Source: Streptococcus loxodontisalivarius (lineage in GTDB: Bacteria > Bacillota > Bacilli > Lactobacillales > Streptococcaceae). Taken from it: a stretch of 64,000 bases of DNA. This document shows positions 28,660 through 38,283 of the stretch, one piece after another. Both the position numbers and the translations under genes were made by a program. Location of the stretch: the NCBI RefSeq assembly GCF_016908645.1, contig NZ_JAFBEH010000003.1, positions 1-64,000 of the forward strand, in the 5' to 3' direction. The stretch's first letter is position 1; every line of letters starts with the position of its first letter. The notes below the pieces were generated by a model. It saw only the letters and a list, made by a program, of their open reading frames with translations, did no database searches and was not told the origin of the DNA.

Positions 28660-30783
28660 TTATTTGACTTTTTCTTCTTTGTAGTCACATTCTTCATTGC
28701 TACATACGACTTGTTTGCCACCACCACGGATTTTCTTCTCAACGAGGTAGTCGCCTGATTTAGGACAGTTTCGTCCAACAGGAATACCCCATGAGGTGAA
28801 TTCGCAATCTGGATAGCGACTGCATCCGTAGAAGATTCGGTTTCGTTTTGTTTTACGTTCGATGACCTGCCCCTCACCACATGTTGGACAGACAACACCG
28901 ATTTCTTTGGTGATAGGTTTCGTGTTATGACAGTCTGGGAAGTTGCTACATGCGTAGAATTTCCCATAGCGACCGAGCTTGATAACCATTGGATGACCAC
29001 AGACATCACAGTCAAAGCCAGCTGGCTCATCCTTAATCTGGATTTTTTCAATCTCAGTCTCTGCTTTTTCCAACTCTGTTTCAAATGGTTTATAGAACTC
29101 GTCGATAACCTTCTGCCACTGCTCTTTACCAATTTCAACTTGGTCTAGCTTACCTTCCATTTCAGCCGTGAATTTGACATCGACGATATCAGGGAAGAAT
29201 TCAACAATCAAGCTATTGACAATCTCACCAAGCTCTGTTGGTTCAAAGCGCTTAGCTGCTAATTTAACATAATAGCGGCGCTGAATAACATCAAGTGTCG
29301 GTGCATAGGTTGATGGGCGTCCAACACCATTTTCTTCCAAGGTCTTGATAAGAGTTGCCTCTGAATAACGAGCTGGTGGCTGTGTGAAGTGTTGTTCGGG
29401 GCTTGTTAGGACCTTCTTAACGGTATCGCCTTCTTCCATCTCAGGAAGCATCTTATTCTTATCTGAGTCATTGTAGACAGCCATGTAACCATCAAATTTG
29501 ACCTGACTACCATTGGCAACGAAAATCACACCATTTTGTGAGAGGTTGACCTTCATGGTATCAAAGACTGCAGCAGTCATCTGACTAGCAACAAAACGAT
29601 TCCAAATAAGAGTGTAGAGTTTGAGCTGGTCTTTATCCAAGTATTTGGCAATCGATTCTGGAGTTTGGAAGACATTGGAAGGACGGATAGCTTCGTGGGC
29701 ATCTTGGGCACCACTTGCGTTACGCACTCTGTTACCATGTTTTGAATATTGACTTCCGAAACGTTCTGTGATGAAATCAGCAGCCTGTCCTTGTGCGATT
29801 GGACTGATACGTGTTGAGTCTGTACGCATATAGGTAATCAAACCTTGCTGACCAGAACCAATGTTGATCCCTTCATAGAGTTGCTGGGCAACCATCATGG
29901 TCTTACGAGTTCGGAAATTGATTTTATTAGCTGCATCCTGTTGCAATGATGAAGTCGTATATGGAAGCGGTGCATTGCGACGACGCTCTTTCTTTTCAAC
30001 CTTATCGACATTGAAGAGGTCATCTTTGATACGAGCCAGTACTTCTTTGACATCGTCATTGTTACTGAGTTTAACCTTCTTACCGTCAAGTCCGTAAAAG
30101 GCAGCCTGGAACTTCTTCGTTCCCTTTTTAAAGGCACCATCAATAGTCCAGTACTCTTCTGGTTTAAAGGCTTTAATTTCATTTTCACGGTCGATAATCA
30201 GTTTAAGTGCAACGGATTGAACGCGACCAGCAGATAGCCCCTTCTTAACTTTTTTCCAAAGTAGCGGCGAGATTGAGTAACCAACGATACGGTCAAGAAC
30301 GCGACGGGCTTGTTGCGAATCTACCAGATCCATATCAATTTGGCGTGGCTCAACAAAGGCATTTTTGACAGCATCCTTGGTAATCTCGTTAAAAACAACA
30401 CGGTTCTTATCTTCAAGACTGAGCCCTAAGATATGTGACAAATGCCATGAAATAGCTTCTCCTTCACGGTCCGGGTCACTTGCCAGAAAGACTTGCTTGG
30501 CTTTTTTAGCCTCTTTTTTCAAATCATTGATAAGCGGACCTTTACCACGGATATTGATATACTGAGGCTCATAATTGTTCTCAAAGTCGATTGACATACT
30601 CGATTTTTTCAAATCACGGATGTGACCGACTGAGGCGACAACCTTGTAGTTACGCCCAAGATATTTTTCGATGGTTTTAGCCTTGGCAGGTGATTCCACG
30701 ATTACCAAGTTTTTCTTAGCAGTCGTCGATTTCTTCTTTGTCGTCGTTTTTTTAGACGTTTTACTTGTTTTTGCTGTTGCCAT
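28660..30783 (-). CDS. topA: DNA topoisomerase I
   Basis: 707 residues. Lys/Thr/Ser-rich N-terminal tail, then TOPRIM ([27 protein letters not shown]), the catalytic tyrosine in [11 protein letters not shown] (about residue 314), and C-terminal zinc-ribbon repeats (CDVCG...CSNFPDC, CPTCG...CSRYPDC, CPKSG...CSNEEC). Type IA enzyme that relaxes negative supercoils. A leftward promoter TTGACA-17-TATTAT lies upstream. Confidence 0.97.
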   Translation of the reverse strand: MATAKTSKTSKKTTTKKKSTTAKKNLVIVESPAKAKTIEKYLGRNYKVVASVGHIRDLKKSSMSIDFENNYEPQYINIRGKGPLINDLKKEAKKAKQVFLASDPDREGEAISWHLSHILGLSLEDKNRVVFNEITKDAVKNAFVEPRQIDMDLVDSQQARRVLDRIVGYSISPLLWKKVKKGLSAGRVQSVALKLIIDRENEIKAFKPEEYWTIDGAFKKGTKKFQAAFYGLDGKKVKLSNNDDVKEVLARIKDDLFNVDKVEKKERRRNAPLPYTTSSLQQDAANKINFRTRKTMMVAQQLYEGINIGSGQQGLITYMRTDSTRISPIAQGQAADFITERFGSQYSKHGNRVRNASGAQDAHEAIRPSNVFQTPESIAKYLDKDQLKLYTLIWNRFVASQMTAAVFDTMKVNLSQNGVIFVANGSQVKFDGYMAVYNDSDKNKMLPEMEEGDTVKKVLTSPEQHFTQPPARYSEATLIKTLEENGVGRPSTYAPTLDVIQRRYYVKLAAKRFEPTELGEIVNSLIVEFFPDIVDVKFTAEMEGKLDQVEIGKEQWQKVIDEFYKPFETELEKAETEIEKIQIKDEPAGFDCDVCGHPMVIKLGRYGKFYACSNFPDCHNTKPITKEIGVVCPTCGEGQVIERKTKRNRIFYGCSRYPDCEFTSWGIPVGRNCPKSGDYLVEKKIRGGGKQVVCSNEECDYKEEKVK

Positions 30784-30869
30784 ACGTTTACTTCCTATAC
30801 TTTACATTAGGCTCTGTTTTTCTCTTGAAAATAGCAGAGCTTTCCTTGCAGTAACTGCAAACCTATAGC

Positions 30870-30898
30870 ATAATAACCCACTTTCCTTAAACTGTCAA
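30870..30898 (-). promoter_or_regulatory. topA promoter
   Basis: Leftward: perfect TTGACA (30898-30893), 17 bp, TATTAT (30875-30870). The 5' UTR of about 80 nt contains TTGCAG/CTGCAA and GCTCTG/CAGAGC hairpins and one copy of the TGAAAATAGCAGAGC repeat (30826-30840). Confidence 0.85.
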
Positions 30899-30935
30899 TA
30901 AAAAACTTTTTTCTATAGGAGAAGTTGATAATTTT

Positions 30936-31772
30936 CTAGTATTCATTTAGGACGTCAAAGCCTGTCGTGATGCACTTCGCACCCTCTTGAATCAGGTGAT
31001 GACATCCATCTGATAAACCATCCAAAATATTACCAGGGATAGCAAAGACATCTCGTCCTTCTTCTAGAGCACGTTCGCAGGTAATAAGACTGCCTGAGCG
31101 CATCTTGGCTTCAGCAACGATAACACCTTGCGCCAGTCCAGCGATGATACGATTACGTTCAGGAAAATGAAATTTTAAGGGCTGTTCACCAGGTCCATAC
31201 TCGGTCAGAATGAGATGATTTTTTGAAATATAGTCTTGGAGTGCCTTGTTTTCTTTAGGATAAGTGACATCCAAACCAGTACCAATAATGGCAATGGTAG
31301 CTCCGCCATTTTTCAATGCAGAAACATGAGCAGCCGTATCGATGCCACGAGCGAGACCAGAGACGATGACGAACTGATTACCTAGTTCCTTGATGATTTT
31401 CTGAACAGATTTGGTGCCTGTCTGACTAGATTTGCGGGAACCGACGACTGCTAACTTGGGCTTGTCTAAGAGGTCCAGATTTCCCTGATAGAAAAGAAGG
31501 GTTGGGGGATTGTAGATAGACTTGAGAGCTAGAGGGTATTCCTTGTCCAAGATGGATAGAGTTGGAAAACGATTGAATTCCTCACGGATTGCCTTTGTAT
31601 CAAGTTGCTTGTAATGCTCCATGAAAACAAGCGGATTTTTACATTTGGAAACGACTGCCATATCACGAAGCGACAGCGATTTTCCAACCTGTTGCTGATA
31701 GTTGAGAATGTTGTTGATATTGAGATTGGAAAGACCAGCTTTCTTTAATTTATAGAGTTCAAAATTGTTCAT
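30936..31772 (-). CDS. dprA: DNA-processing protein DprA
   Basis: 278 residues from ATG 31772, where GGAGG lies 7 nt upstream; the 12-residue longer frame lacks this. SAM-like N-terminal domain, then the Rossmann-like core with VGSR, SGLARGIDTAAH and EYGPGEQPLKFHFPERNRIIAGL, ending before any winged-helix domain, as in pneumococcus. Loads RecA on incoming single-stranded DNA during transformation. A cin-box-like TTCGAATT behind a T-run lies 20 bp upstream. Confidence 0.94.
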   Translation of the reverse strand: MNNFELYKLKKAGLSNLNINNILNYQQQVGKSLSLRDMAVVSKCKNPLVFMEHYKQLDTKAIREEFNRFPTLSILDKEYPLALKSIYNPPTLLFYQGNLDLLDKPKLAVVGSRKSSQTGTKSVQKIIKELGNQFVIVSGLARGIDTAAHVSALKNGGATIAIIGTGLDVTYPKENKALQDYISKNHLILTEYGPGEQPLKFHFPERNRIIAGLAQGVIVAEAKMRSGSLITCERALEEGRDVFAIPGNILDGLSDGCHHLIQEGAKCITTGFDVLNEY

Positions 31773-31792
31773 AAAACTACCTCCACTAGGAT

Positions 31793-31800
31793 AATTCGAA
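31793..31800 (-). promoter_or_regulatory. Probable ComX (cin-box) promoter of dprA
   Basis: Leftward TTCGAATT preceded by TTTTTT; consensus TACGAATA, two mismatches. The T-run is shared with the terminator of the upstream kinase gene. Position about 20 bp before the dprA start codon fits late competence promoters. Confidence 0.5.
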
Positions 31801-31830
31801 AAAAGCACTGAATACTAAGATTCAATGCTT
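31799..31830 (-). terminator. Terminator at the end of the ROK gene
   Basis: AAGCATTGAAT/ATTCAGTGCTT stem with one mismatch and a six-T run, overlapping the last codons of the kinase gene and abutting the dprA cin-box. Confidence 0.65.
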
Positions 31831-32780
31831 GCTTTCATATCTTGGAAATGGCAGAATGCGCCGATTAAGTTGGCTTGGTTATGAAAATGACAGGACAAAA
31901 TCTTGAACTCTTCCTTATCTCTAAGGAGTTTTTGTTCCTGACAGAGGAGGTCATATTGTCTCTTGATTTCTTCGATCAAGAGCTCCTGCTGGCTGATGCC
32001 CCCACCAATCAAGATACGGTCAAAGTCAAAAAGTCCTTTTAGATTGATGATATGCAGGGCGATTTGTCTGCAATAATCTTGGAAAAGCTGATTCAAATCA
32101 GGATTGTGTCCAGTTTCTAATTGCTCAAAGACCAGTCGTCCATCTGCTTCTTCTAAGTTCAAGACTTGACTAGCTTGATTGATGAAATTAACCGCAGAGC
32201 CAGAATTTTCAAAGAGACTCTGAAGGCTTGCTTGGAAAAATTGATTACCAATTTGTCGCTGCTCTGCCTGCTCTTGATTGTTCTGTGCCTTATCCCTCGT
32301 TTGAAACCGTTGAAGAAGGGGAATCAGCTCTGCATTTCTCAAAGAAAAAAGCTGTCCTTTGGAGATGAGAGCGAGCCCCACACCTGTCCCTAGGACCAAA
32401 ACCGCTCCGTAGTCGACATCAAGCAGATTACCCAGTCGCCCTTCAGCAAGTCCTGCTGCATTGGCATCGTTGATGACAGTAACAGGAATCTGGTGCTTCT
32501 GAGCTAGATTCTGTCCGAGGGGATATAATTTCAAGTAAGAAATTAAACCACCTGAATGGATGAATCCCGTCTTATCATTGATTTGACCTGGGCAGGAAAT
32601 GGAGATACCAGCGATTTCGTCTCTGACTGAAGCTACCAAATCATCTAGACTAGCTTGAAAGTCATCGAGATTGGTCTTGGGTGTCGGACGTTTTTCCAGC
32701 ATCTCCAGTTTAAACTGCTCATCAATCAGAGCCGACTTGATAAAGGTGCCACCGATATCAATGGTCAAAAACCTTGCCAT
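31815..32780 (-). CDS. ROK family sugar kinase-like protein
   Basis: 321 residues. N-terminal ATP-binding IDIGGTFIKSALID, catalytic aspartate in NDANAAGLAEG, phosphate-binding LGTGVGLALI, and a C-terminal ILIGGGIS. The zinc-binding CxCGxxGCxE motif typical of ROK kinases is absent; that region is Gln/Asn/Glu-rich (about 165-180). Substrate unknown. RBS GGAGAAGG before ATG; 9 nt after rnhB, so likely one operon with rbgA-rnhB. Confidence 0.85.
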   Translation of the reverse strand: MARFLTIDIGGTFIKSALIDEQFKLEMLEKRPTPKTNLDDFQASLDDLVASVRDEIAGISISCPGQINDKTGFIHSGGLISYLKLYPLGQNLAQKHQIPVTVINDANAAGLAEGRLGNLLDVDYGAVLVLGTGVGLALISKGQLFSLRNAELIPLLQRFQTRDKAQNNQEQAEQRQIGNQFFQASLQSLFENSGSAVNFINQASQVLNLEEADGRLVFEQLETGHNPDLNQLFQDYCRQIALHIINLKGLFDFDRILIGGGISQQELLIEEIKRQYDLLCQEQKLLRDKEEFKILSCHFHNQANLIGAFCHFQDMKASIES

Positions 32781-32789
32781 ATCCTTCTC

Positions 32790-33563
32790 CTACTCTTTCA
32801 TTGACTTGATTGGCTCAAATGTTCTGCGGTGGATGGGTGTTATCCCATAGTTATCGAGACCAGCCAGGTGATCCTTGGTTCCGTAGCCAGCATTTTGTGA
32901 AAAGGCATAGCCAGGGTAAGTTTTGTCGTAGTCAGCCATCATGCGATCTCTGGTTACCTTTGCGACGATTGAAGCTGCCGCTATCGAAAGCGAATTGGCA
33001 TCGCCTTTGATGATAGACTCCTGTTCAATGGGAAGGTCTAGTTTCATGGCATCAATCAGTAGATAATCTGGCTGTTTAACCTGACCTTCTAGATTGGCAA
33101 TTGCTTCCATCATGGCTAACTTGGTAGCTTCATAAATATTGACTTGGTCAATGACTTGATTGTCCTTGATACCGATTCCGACTCCTAGCGCACGCGCCAT
33201 GACTGCCTCATAAATCTCCTCATGCTTCTTCTTAGGGATTTTCTTAGAGTCATTGAGTCCTTGGATTTTACAATTTTTTGGCAGAACGACACAGGCTGCT
33301 ACTACTGGACCAGCTAAGGGGCCTCTGCCGACTTCGTCAATACCTGCGATGGCTTGATAGCCTTTTTGATAGGCAGCCTTTTCGTAGCGCAGCATTTGTT
33401 CCAAACGCTCGTCCTCGTCAATAGCTGCTTGAATAGCTTTGCGACGCTGTTTGATTGCTGTTTGGACACCTGCCCTGCTATCATTGATAAAATCCTCCCA
33501 GCCTGGATCAGACAAATCTGTCAGCTGCTGCAAGGCTTCCTTGACTTCCTTAATCGTTGCCAT
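32790..33563 (-). CDS. rnhB: Ribonuclease HII
   Basis: 257 residues from ATG 33563 ([12 protein letters not shown]). The frame extends 34 codons upstream within rbgA, but the chosen start follows a purine-rich RBS and matches the known form. Catalytic acidic residues in [25 protein letters not shown] and the YGT motif (NAGYGTKDH). Cleaves RNA in RNA-DNA hybrids and at single ribonucleotides. Overlaps the end of rbgA by 14 nt. Confidence 0.95.
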   Translation of the reverse strand: MATIKEVKEALQQLTDLSDPGWEDFINDSRAGVQTAIKQRRKAIQAAIDEDERLEQMLRYEKAAYQKGYQAIAGIDEVGRGPLAGPVVAACVVLPKNCKIQGLNDSKKIPKKKHEEIYEAVMARALGVGIGIKDNQVIDQVNIYEATKLAMMEAIANLEGQVKQPDYLLIDAMKLDLPIEQESIIKGDANSLSIAAASIVAKVTRDRMMADYDKTYPGYAFSQNAGYGTKDHLAGLDNYGITPIHRRTFEPIKSMKE

Positions 33564-34401
33564 CTTCTTCTCCGACGATATCAAGGGTATAGCGGCCAAG
33601 TTTGCCATCACGAACCTCTTTGACGAAGAGCTGATAAAAACGGTCGTAATCATCACGGAAGCCAAGTTTTCGTGTCATCTCCATAATGATTTCAGGCGCT
33701 TCTTCCTCTAAGTCAATGCCCTTGAAACGCTCAAGCAAGCGATCTGGATAGTAGGTCTTGAAGTAGTTGAGTCCAAAAATGGTAACTTCGTCCATTGGCA
33801 GAAGCTGGTCCTTGATAGCACCAGTCAAAGCCAGTTTCAAGCCAACCAACTGGTCTTCAAATTTAGGCCAGAGAATCCCTGGTGTGTCCAAAATTTCCAA
33901 ATCTTTGTTAGATTTAAGCCACTGCTGCCCCTTAGTAACCCCTGGTTTATTCCCAACAACGGCAATTTTCTTACCAGCTAGACGGTTCATAAGGGTTGAT
34001 TTACCAGCATTTGGAATACCGATAATCATAGTACGAAGAGTTTCTTTTTGAATACCACGCTCACGCAGTTTCGCAAGCTTATCCTTCATCAGATCCTTGG
34101 CGGCATCTGTGACCAGTTTGACCGTTGCTTGCTCCTTAGAGTTGATAGCAAGCGTTTTGATCCCTTGGCTTTCAAAATGCTTGCGCCATTCCTTTGTACG
34201 ATTGCTATCAGCCAAATCAGCTTTGTTTAGGATGAGGAGTTTGGGCTTGTCGCCTACAATCTTTGTCAGCATAGGGTTCTGACTAGAGAGGGGCAGACGA
34301 GCATCCACCAGAATCGTCACAAAATCGACGTGTTTAATATTTTCCTGAACCTGACGACGTGCCTTGGACATATGGCCAGGAAACCATTGAATAGTTGCCA
34401 T
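33550..34401 (-). CDS. rbgA: Ribosome biogenesis GTPase YlqF/RbgA
   Basis: 283 residues. Circularly permuted GTPase order: G4 NKADLA (about 58) precedes G1 [10 protein letters not shown] (about 128) and G3 DTPG (about 175). The conserved N-terminus is [13 protein letters not shown]. Needed for late 50S assembly. Upstream of and overlapping rnhB, a common Firmicute pairing. Confidence 0.96.
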   Translation of the reverse strand: MATIQWFPGHMSKARRQVQENIKHVDFVTILVDARLPLSSQNPMLTKIVGDKPKLLILNKADLADSNRTKEWRKHFESQGIKTLAINSKEQATVKLVTDAAKDLMKDKLAKLRERGIQKETLRTMIIGIPNAGKSTLMNRLAGKKIAVVGNKPGVTKGQQWLKSNKDLEILDTPGILWPKFEDQLVGLKLALTGAIKDQLLPMDEVTIFGLNYFKTYYPDRLLERFKGIDLEEEAPEIIMEMTRKLGFRDDYDRFYQLFVKEVRDGKLGRYTLDIVGEEDGND

Positions 34402-34504
34402 GTATTTATAATTCCTTTCGTAGTAAGAGTTTGAAGCCTTGCCTTAGTTAAATTCATGTTTACTGGACAATTATTAAGCAAAGCCGCATGGTTAATAAAA
34501 TCTG

Positions 34505-35170
34505 TCATTGCAACAGTAGCCCTGCTATTATCGATAGTAGAGTAATTAGTGAATTCGTTAAAATATGAGCTAACACACTGTTTCGTAAATGTCTAGATTG
34601 ATAATACAAGCTACTGTAGAGGAAGCCGAAGATAAAATAATCCAGCAGACTCAGAGATAGGGTATAGGTATGAGCAAAAGCAAAAAGAAAGGCTGAGAGA
34701 AATATTGCCGTGTATTGTTTCTTTGGATAAAGCCTAAGAAGTCCCTCTAAGAGAAGCCCTCTAAAAACAATCTCTTCAAGAATTGGACCTAGAAGATGAA
34801 GGTTCACCATCATAAACAACATATTGTGCGAACGTAATTGTTGTATTAGGTCATCATTATTAGCAGAGGTCAAATGAACCCCGAAAAACTGCATTATCGA
34901 TTTTATCCCAATAATCAACAAGACGGTTAATAGCGTCCATCCGAAAACAAGTTTTAAAGATAGCTTTTCTTTAATAGGAATGTTAGGAAAGCTCTTTGCT
35001 CTAAGTAATAATAGACCTGTTAATGTCACCAAGAAGGCTAGCAGTCCAACTGTTAGTTTAAGAACAAGGTTCTCATCAAAAAGAGTGATTCCCAGATAAG
35101 TTGGCATTTGTATCACCAAACTCAATAAGATCGTTACCACTATCAAGGCACTTAATTTCAAAAATCTCAT
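34505..35170 (-). CDS. CPBP family intramembrane glutamic endopeptidase (CAAX/Abi-type)
   Basis: 221 residues with about six hydrophobic segments. The family motif EEIVFRGLLLEGL (glutamate pair and arginine) lies near residue 134, with histidine motifs FLFAFAHTY and LAHILTN. Members include bacteriocin self-immunity proteins and prenyl-protein-like proteases; no bacteriocin gene is adjacent here, so the role is open. Follows the TIM-barrel gene by 13 nt. Confidence 0.88.
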   Translation of the reverse strand: MRFLKLSALIVVTILLSLVIQMPTYLGITLFDENLVLKLTVGLLAFLVTLTGLLLLRAKSFPNIPIKEKLSLKLVFGWTLLTVLLIIGIKSIMQFFGVHLTSANNDDLIQQLRSHNMLFMMVNLHLLGPILEEIVFRGLLLEGLLRLYPKKQYTAIFLSAFLFAFAHTYTLSLSLLDYFIFGFLYSSLYYQSRHLRNSVLAHILTNSLITLLSIIAGLLLQ

Positions 35171-35183
35171 TTCCTCTCCTAAA

Positions 35184-36005
35184 CTATTTCTTTCTATTTA
35201 TTCCCACCAAATACTCATGGCTAGCGAGTTGTTCTGCGGGATTTGTCATGTCAGCTAGGTTGATTTCATAGATGTAGCTTGCATTGGGGTTGAGGTGGGG
35301 AAGGACAGCCGCCCAATCAACTTTTCCTTGTCCAAGGGTCAGGCTGTCGTGGCTTCTTCCCATTGAATCAACCAAGTGATAATGCTGGATATTGTCTTTT
35401 AGATTGTCCAGTGATGTCAAAAGCGCAGCCATATCGCCCTCTAGCTCGATAAAGGCATGAGATATGTCGTAGGCCAAAGGTAACTTAGTCTGCGCTAGCT
35501 TTTTATCAAAATCTTCATGCCCAAAGGCAAAGAGCGACCAGATGCCGTTTTCGAAGATCAAGTGGTCGGGATATTTTTGGTAAAGGCTGAGCAGTCGATC
35601 AAGCAGATAATTTTGAGCTTGAAGCTTGTCATCAAAGGGAGTTAAGAGGTCAGGCTCGCGCATTTCATAGGAACCGTGCACCAGAACCTTGGCATCATAT
35701 TTTTTTGCCAAGGTTAGAAGGTCCTGGATTGATGAATCAATGAAGTTGACCAGCTCAGAATTGTTACTAGAATGGGCTAACAGCTCGCAGAAACGCTCCT
35801 TGTACTTCATGGGATGATGGAGAATGATGGTCTCTACACCAGCATTCCTAACCTCTATGATTGCTTCTTCTAGTCTTTTAAGACCTTCTGTGCTGAAGTC
35901 TTCTTGGTCAGTATGGAATTCAAAGACTTGTGGATGGTATCTTAGACGACTCTCTACTTGCTTGGGATCTGAACTGGCCTTGAGTCCTAAACGAATTGGA
36001 ATCAT
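35184..36005 (-). CDS. Sugar phosphate isomerase/epimerase-like TIM-barrel protein
   Basis: 273 residues from ATG 36005 (MIPIRLGLKASS), preceded by GAGAAG; the longer frame enters the upstream gene. AP-endonuclease-2/xylose isomerase-like fold with metal-ligand type segments ILHHP, DISHAF, YHLVDSMGRSHDS, LGQGKVDW and YEINL. Substrate unknown. Lies 26 bp after the ABC-F gene. Confidence 0.8.
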   Translation of the reverse strand: MIPIRLGLKASSDPKQVESRLRYHPQVFEFHTDQEDFSTEGLKRLEEAIIEVRNAGVETIILHHPMKYKERFCELLAHSSNNSELVNFIDSSIQDLLTLAKKYDAKVLVHGSYEMREPDLLTPFDDKLQAQNYLLDRLLSLYQKYPDHLIFENGIWSLFAFGHEDFDKKLAQTKLPLAYDISHAFIELEGDMAALLTSLDNLKDNIQHYHLVDSMGRSHDSLTLGQGKVDWAAVLPHLNPNASYIYEINLADMTNPAEQLASHEYLVGINRKK

Positions 36006-36031
36006 GTCTTCTCTTTCTAGTAGTTGGGAAA

Positions 36032-37570
36032 TTAGACGAGCTCGTTGAAGTCCCAAACTTCTGTCCAACCTTCATAAAATTCAGGCTCGTGGCAGACCAT
36101 GAGAATAGTTCCCTTGTAGGCTTGGAGAGCACGGCGGAGTTCATCTTTGGCATCGACGTCAAGGTGGTTAGTCGGCTCGTCTAGTACCAAGACATTGTTT
36201 TCACGGTTCATGAGTAAACAGAAACGAACCTTAGACTGCTCACCACCTGAGAGGACTTGTATTTGGCTTTCGATGTGTTTTGAGGTCAAGCCACATTTGG
36301 CAAGTGCTGCACGGACTTCGGCTTGGTTAAGTGCTGGAAAGGCATCCCATACTGCTTCAAGCGGTGTCTGACGAGAGCCTTCAGCTTCTTGTTCAAAGTA
36401 GCCGATTTCAAGGAAGTCACCAGTTTCAACTTGACCTTCAAGTGGTTTGATAACACCGAGAAGACTCTTAAGTAGGGTTGACTTACCGATACCATTGGCA
36501 CCAACGATAGCGATTTTCTGGTTACGTTCTAGGGTCAAATTAAGCGGTGCTTTTGTCAATGGACGGTCATAACCGATAACCAAATCTTGTGTTTGGAAGA
36601 TAAAGCGTCCCGGTGTACGTGATTCCTTGAAGTGGAATTCTGGTTTTGGTTTTTCAGCTTGGAGTTCGATAATATCCATCTTATCCAATTTCTTCTGACG
36701 AGACATAGCCATATTTCGAGTGGCAACACGCGCCTTGTTGCGGTTAACAAAGTCCTGCAAGTCAGCAATTTCTTTCTGCTGGCGCTCGTAAGCTGCTTCC
36801 AGCTGTGCTTTTTTCATAGCATAAACCGACTGGAAGTTATCGTAGTCACCGGCATAGCGCACCAAGTCCAGGTTTTCCACGTGGTAGACGATATTGATAA
36901 CATCATTGAGGAAAGGAATGTCGTGGGAGATAAGGACAAAGGCGTTTTCGTACTCTTGCAAGTAGCGTTTAAGCCAAGCAATATGCTCCGCATCCAAGTA
37001 GTTGGTCGGCTCGTCTAGGAGAAGAATGTCTGGTTTTTCAAGCAAGAGCTTAGCCAGCAAAATCTTTGTACGTTGACCACCAGAAAGCTCAGTCACATCT
37101 GAGTTCATACCGAAATCCATAACACCAAGGGCACGTGCAACTTCGTCAATCTTGGCATCAAGTGTATAGAAATCACGAGATTCCAAGCGGTCTTGCAATT
37201 CACCAACTTCTTCCATAAGGGCATCAACATCAGCACCTTCTTCTGCCATTGACATGTAAATATCATTGATACGGCTTTCTGTCTTAAAAAGCTCATCAAA
37301 GGCAGTACGAAGAACATCACGAACAGTCATCCCTTTTTCAAGAACGGCGTGCTGGTCCAAGTAACCAACAGAGACATAGCGTGACCATTCCACCTTACCT
37401 TCATCAGGTTGCAAGCTACCTGTGACGATAGACATGAAGGTTGATTTTCCTTCACCGTTGGCACCGACAAGCCCGATATGCTCACCCTTAAGAAGGCGGA
37501 AAGAGACATTTTCAAAAATAGCACGATCTCCAAAACCGTGACTGAGATTCTTAACTTCTAAAATTGACAT
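36032..37570 (-). CDS. ABC-F family ATPase (YbiT/YkpA-like)
   Basis: 512 residues, two nucleotide-binding domains and no membrane part. Walker A GANGEGKST and GANGIGKST; signatures LSGGQ (ELSGGQRTK) and LSGGE (VLSGGEQSK); Walker B LLLDEPTNYLD and LVLDEPTNHLD; a P-site tRNA interaction-type linker rich in charged residues between the domains (about 245-310). ABC-F proteins act on the ribosome as translation factors; a resistance role is not evident. Confidence 0.93.
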   Translation of the reverse strand: MSILEVKNLSHGFGDRAIFENVSFRLLKGEHIGLVGANGEGKSTFMSIVTGSLQPDEGKVEWSRYVSVGYLDQHAVLEKGMTVRDVLRTAFDELFKTESRINDIYMSMAEEGADVDALMEEVGELQDRLESRDFYTLDAKIDEVARALGVMDFGMNSDVTELSGGQRTKILLAKLLLEKPDILLLDEPTNYLDAEHIAWLKRYLQEYENAFVLISHDIPFLNDVINIVYHVENLDLVRYAGDYDNFQSVYAMKKAQLEAAYERQQKEIADLQDFVNRNKARVATRNMAMSRQKKLDKMDIIELQAEKPKPEFHFKESRTPGRFIFQTQDLVIGYDRPLTKAPLNLTLERNQKIAIVGANGIGKSTLLKSLLGVIKPLEGQVETGDFLEIGYFEQEAEGSRQTPLEAVWDAFPALNQAEVRAALAKCGLTSKHIESQIQVLSGGEQSKVRFCLLMNRENNVLVLDEPTNHLDVDAKDELRRALQAYKGTILMVCHEPEFYEGWTEVWDFNELV

Positions 37571-37594
37571 GATTATTTCCTTTATTTACAGTTA

Positions 37595-37618
37595 AAAAAG
37601 CCGTTCTGACGGCTTTTT
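37595..37618. terminator. Terminator between the ECF S-component gene and ABC-F gene
   Basis: AAAAAGCCGT/ACGGCTTTTT with a 4-nt loop; symmetric A and T runs. Confidence 0.9.
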
Positions 37619-37678
37619 CTCTGTCTTTAATTATGGCAAAATATGGGCTGTTTGTCAATTTATAGCAGAAGCTAAGAC

Positions 37679-38188
37679 TTATTTCCAAACCTTTTTGAAC
37701 TCTTTAAGAAAACCAGTGTGAAAATATAAAAGATAAGCGCCAGCTATTCCCAAAAGAACCCCAAGGCTATCAAATGGTAGCTTTAGTAAGGCATATTCAG
37801 GAGTCGCATAGACAAAGGATCTGCCAAGAAAGTAACCAATCAAGTCAATGACTGCACCCAGGGCGAGTATAGAGACTACCTTTAATCGGTTGAGATCAGG
37901 GCGAAGCTCCTTATTTTTCAATAGCAGAGCGATGACTAAAACTTGAAGGCTGTGTGTAATAAGTGTGACGAACATGGGTGCTGGGTAGAAAAAGAAATCG
38001 CCAAAGAATGAGCCTACGCCAGCAATAATGACTGCTTCTGTGGCTGGAAAAATCATAGCAACCAAGAAGATAAGGATCGTGTTAAAGTAAAAATGGCCAC
38101 CAGGGACTGGAATAGAAAAAATGCTAGCGCTCAGGATAATTACCAGAGCCATAAAGATTGCTGAAATGCTCAAACGTCTAGTTGTCAT
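37679..38188 (-). CDS. ECF transporter S component (possibly vitamin B6-related)
   Basis: 169 residues from ATG 38188, with GGAGG 8 nt upstream. Five to six membrane helices and the MTTRRLSISAIFMAL N-terminus typical of S components, with a PGG...FNT segment. S components bind a vitamin and share the EcfAA'T energy module, which is not in this window. The divergent MocR-type regulator, a family that often senses PLP, suggests a pyridoxine-type substrate (PdxU2-like); this is inference. Confidence 0.82.
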   Translation of the reverse strand: MTTRRLSISAIFMALVIILSASIFSIPVPGGHFYFNTILIFLVAMIFPATEAVIIAGVGSFFGDFFFYPAPMFVTLITHSLQVLVIALLLKNKELRPDLNRLKVVSILALGAVIDLIGYFLGRSFVYATPEYALLKLPFDSLGVLLGIAGAYLLYFHTGFLKEFKKVWK

Positions 38189-38219
38189 AAGGATTACCTC
38201 CACTGTTTAAAAGATAGTT

Positions 38220-38253
38220 CTATTGTAAGAAAATTCTGTTTATTGTACAATAG
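38220..38253. promoter_or_regulatory. Operator between the ECF gene and the MocR regulator
   Basis: CTATTGTA (38220-38227) and the palindrome TATTGTACAATA(G) (38241-38253) share the half-site TATTGTA, giving three half-sites in the 95-bp divergent spacer. MocR regulators are known to use direct plus inverted half-sites. Probably autoregulation and control of the S component. Confidence 0.6.
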
Positions 38254-38283
38254 ACTTATTATCAATCTGTATGGGGACAGTTT

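Noticed and set aside
28545-29138. 197-codon - strand ORF at the end of topA
   Set aside because: Shadow frame of the topA zinc-ribbon region extended into the repeat element.
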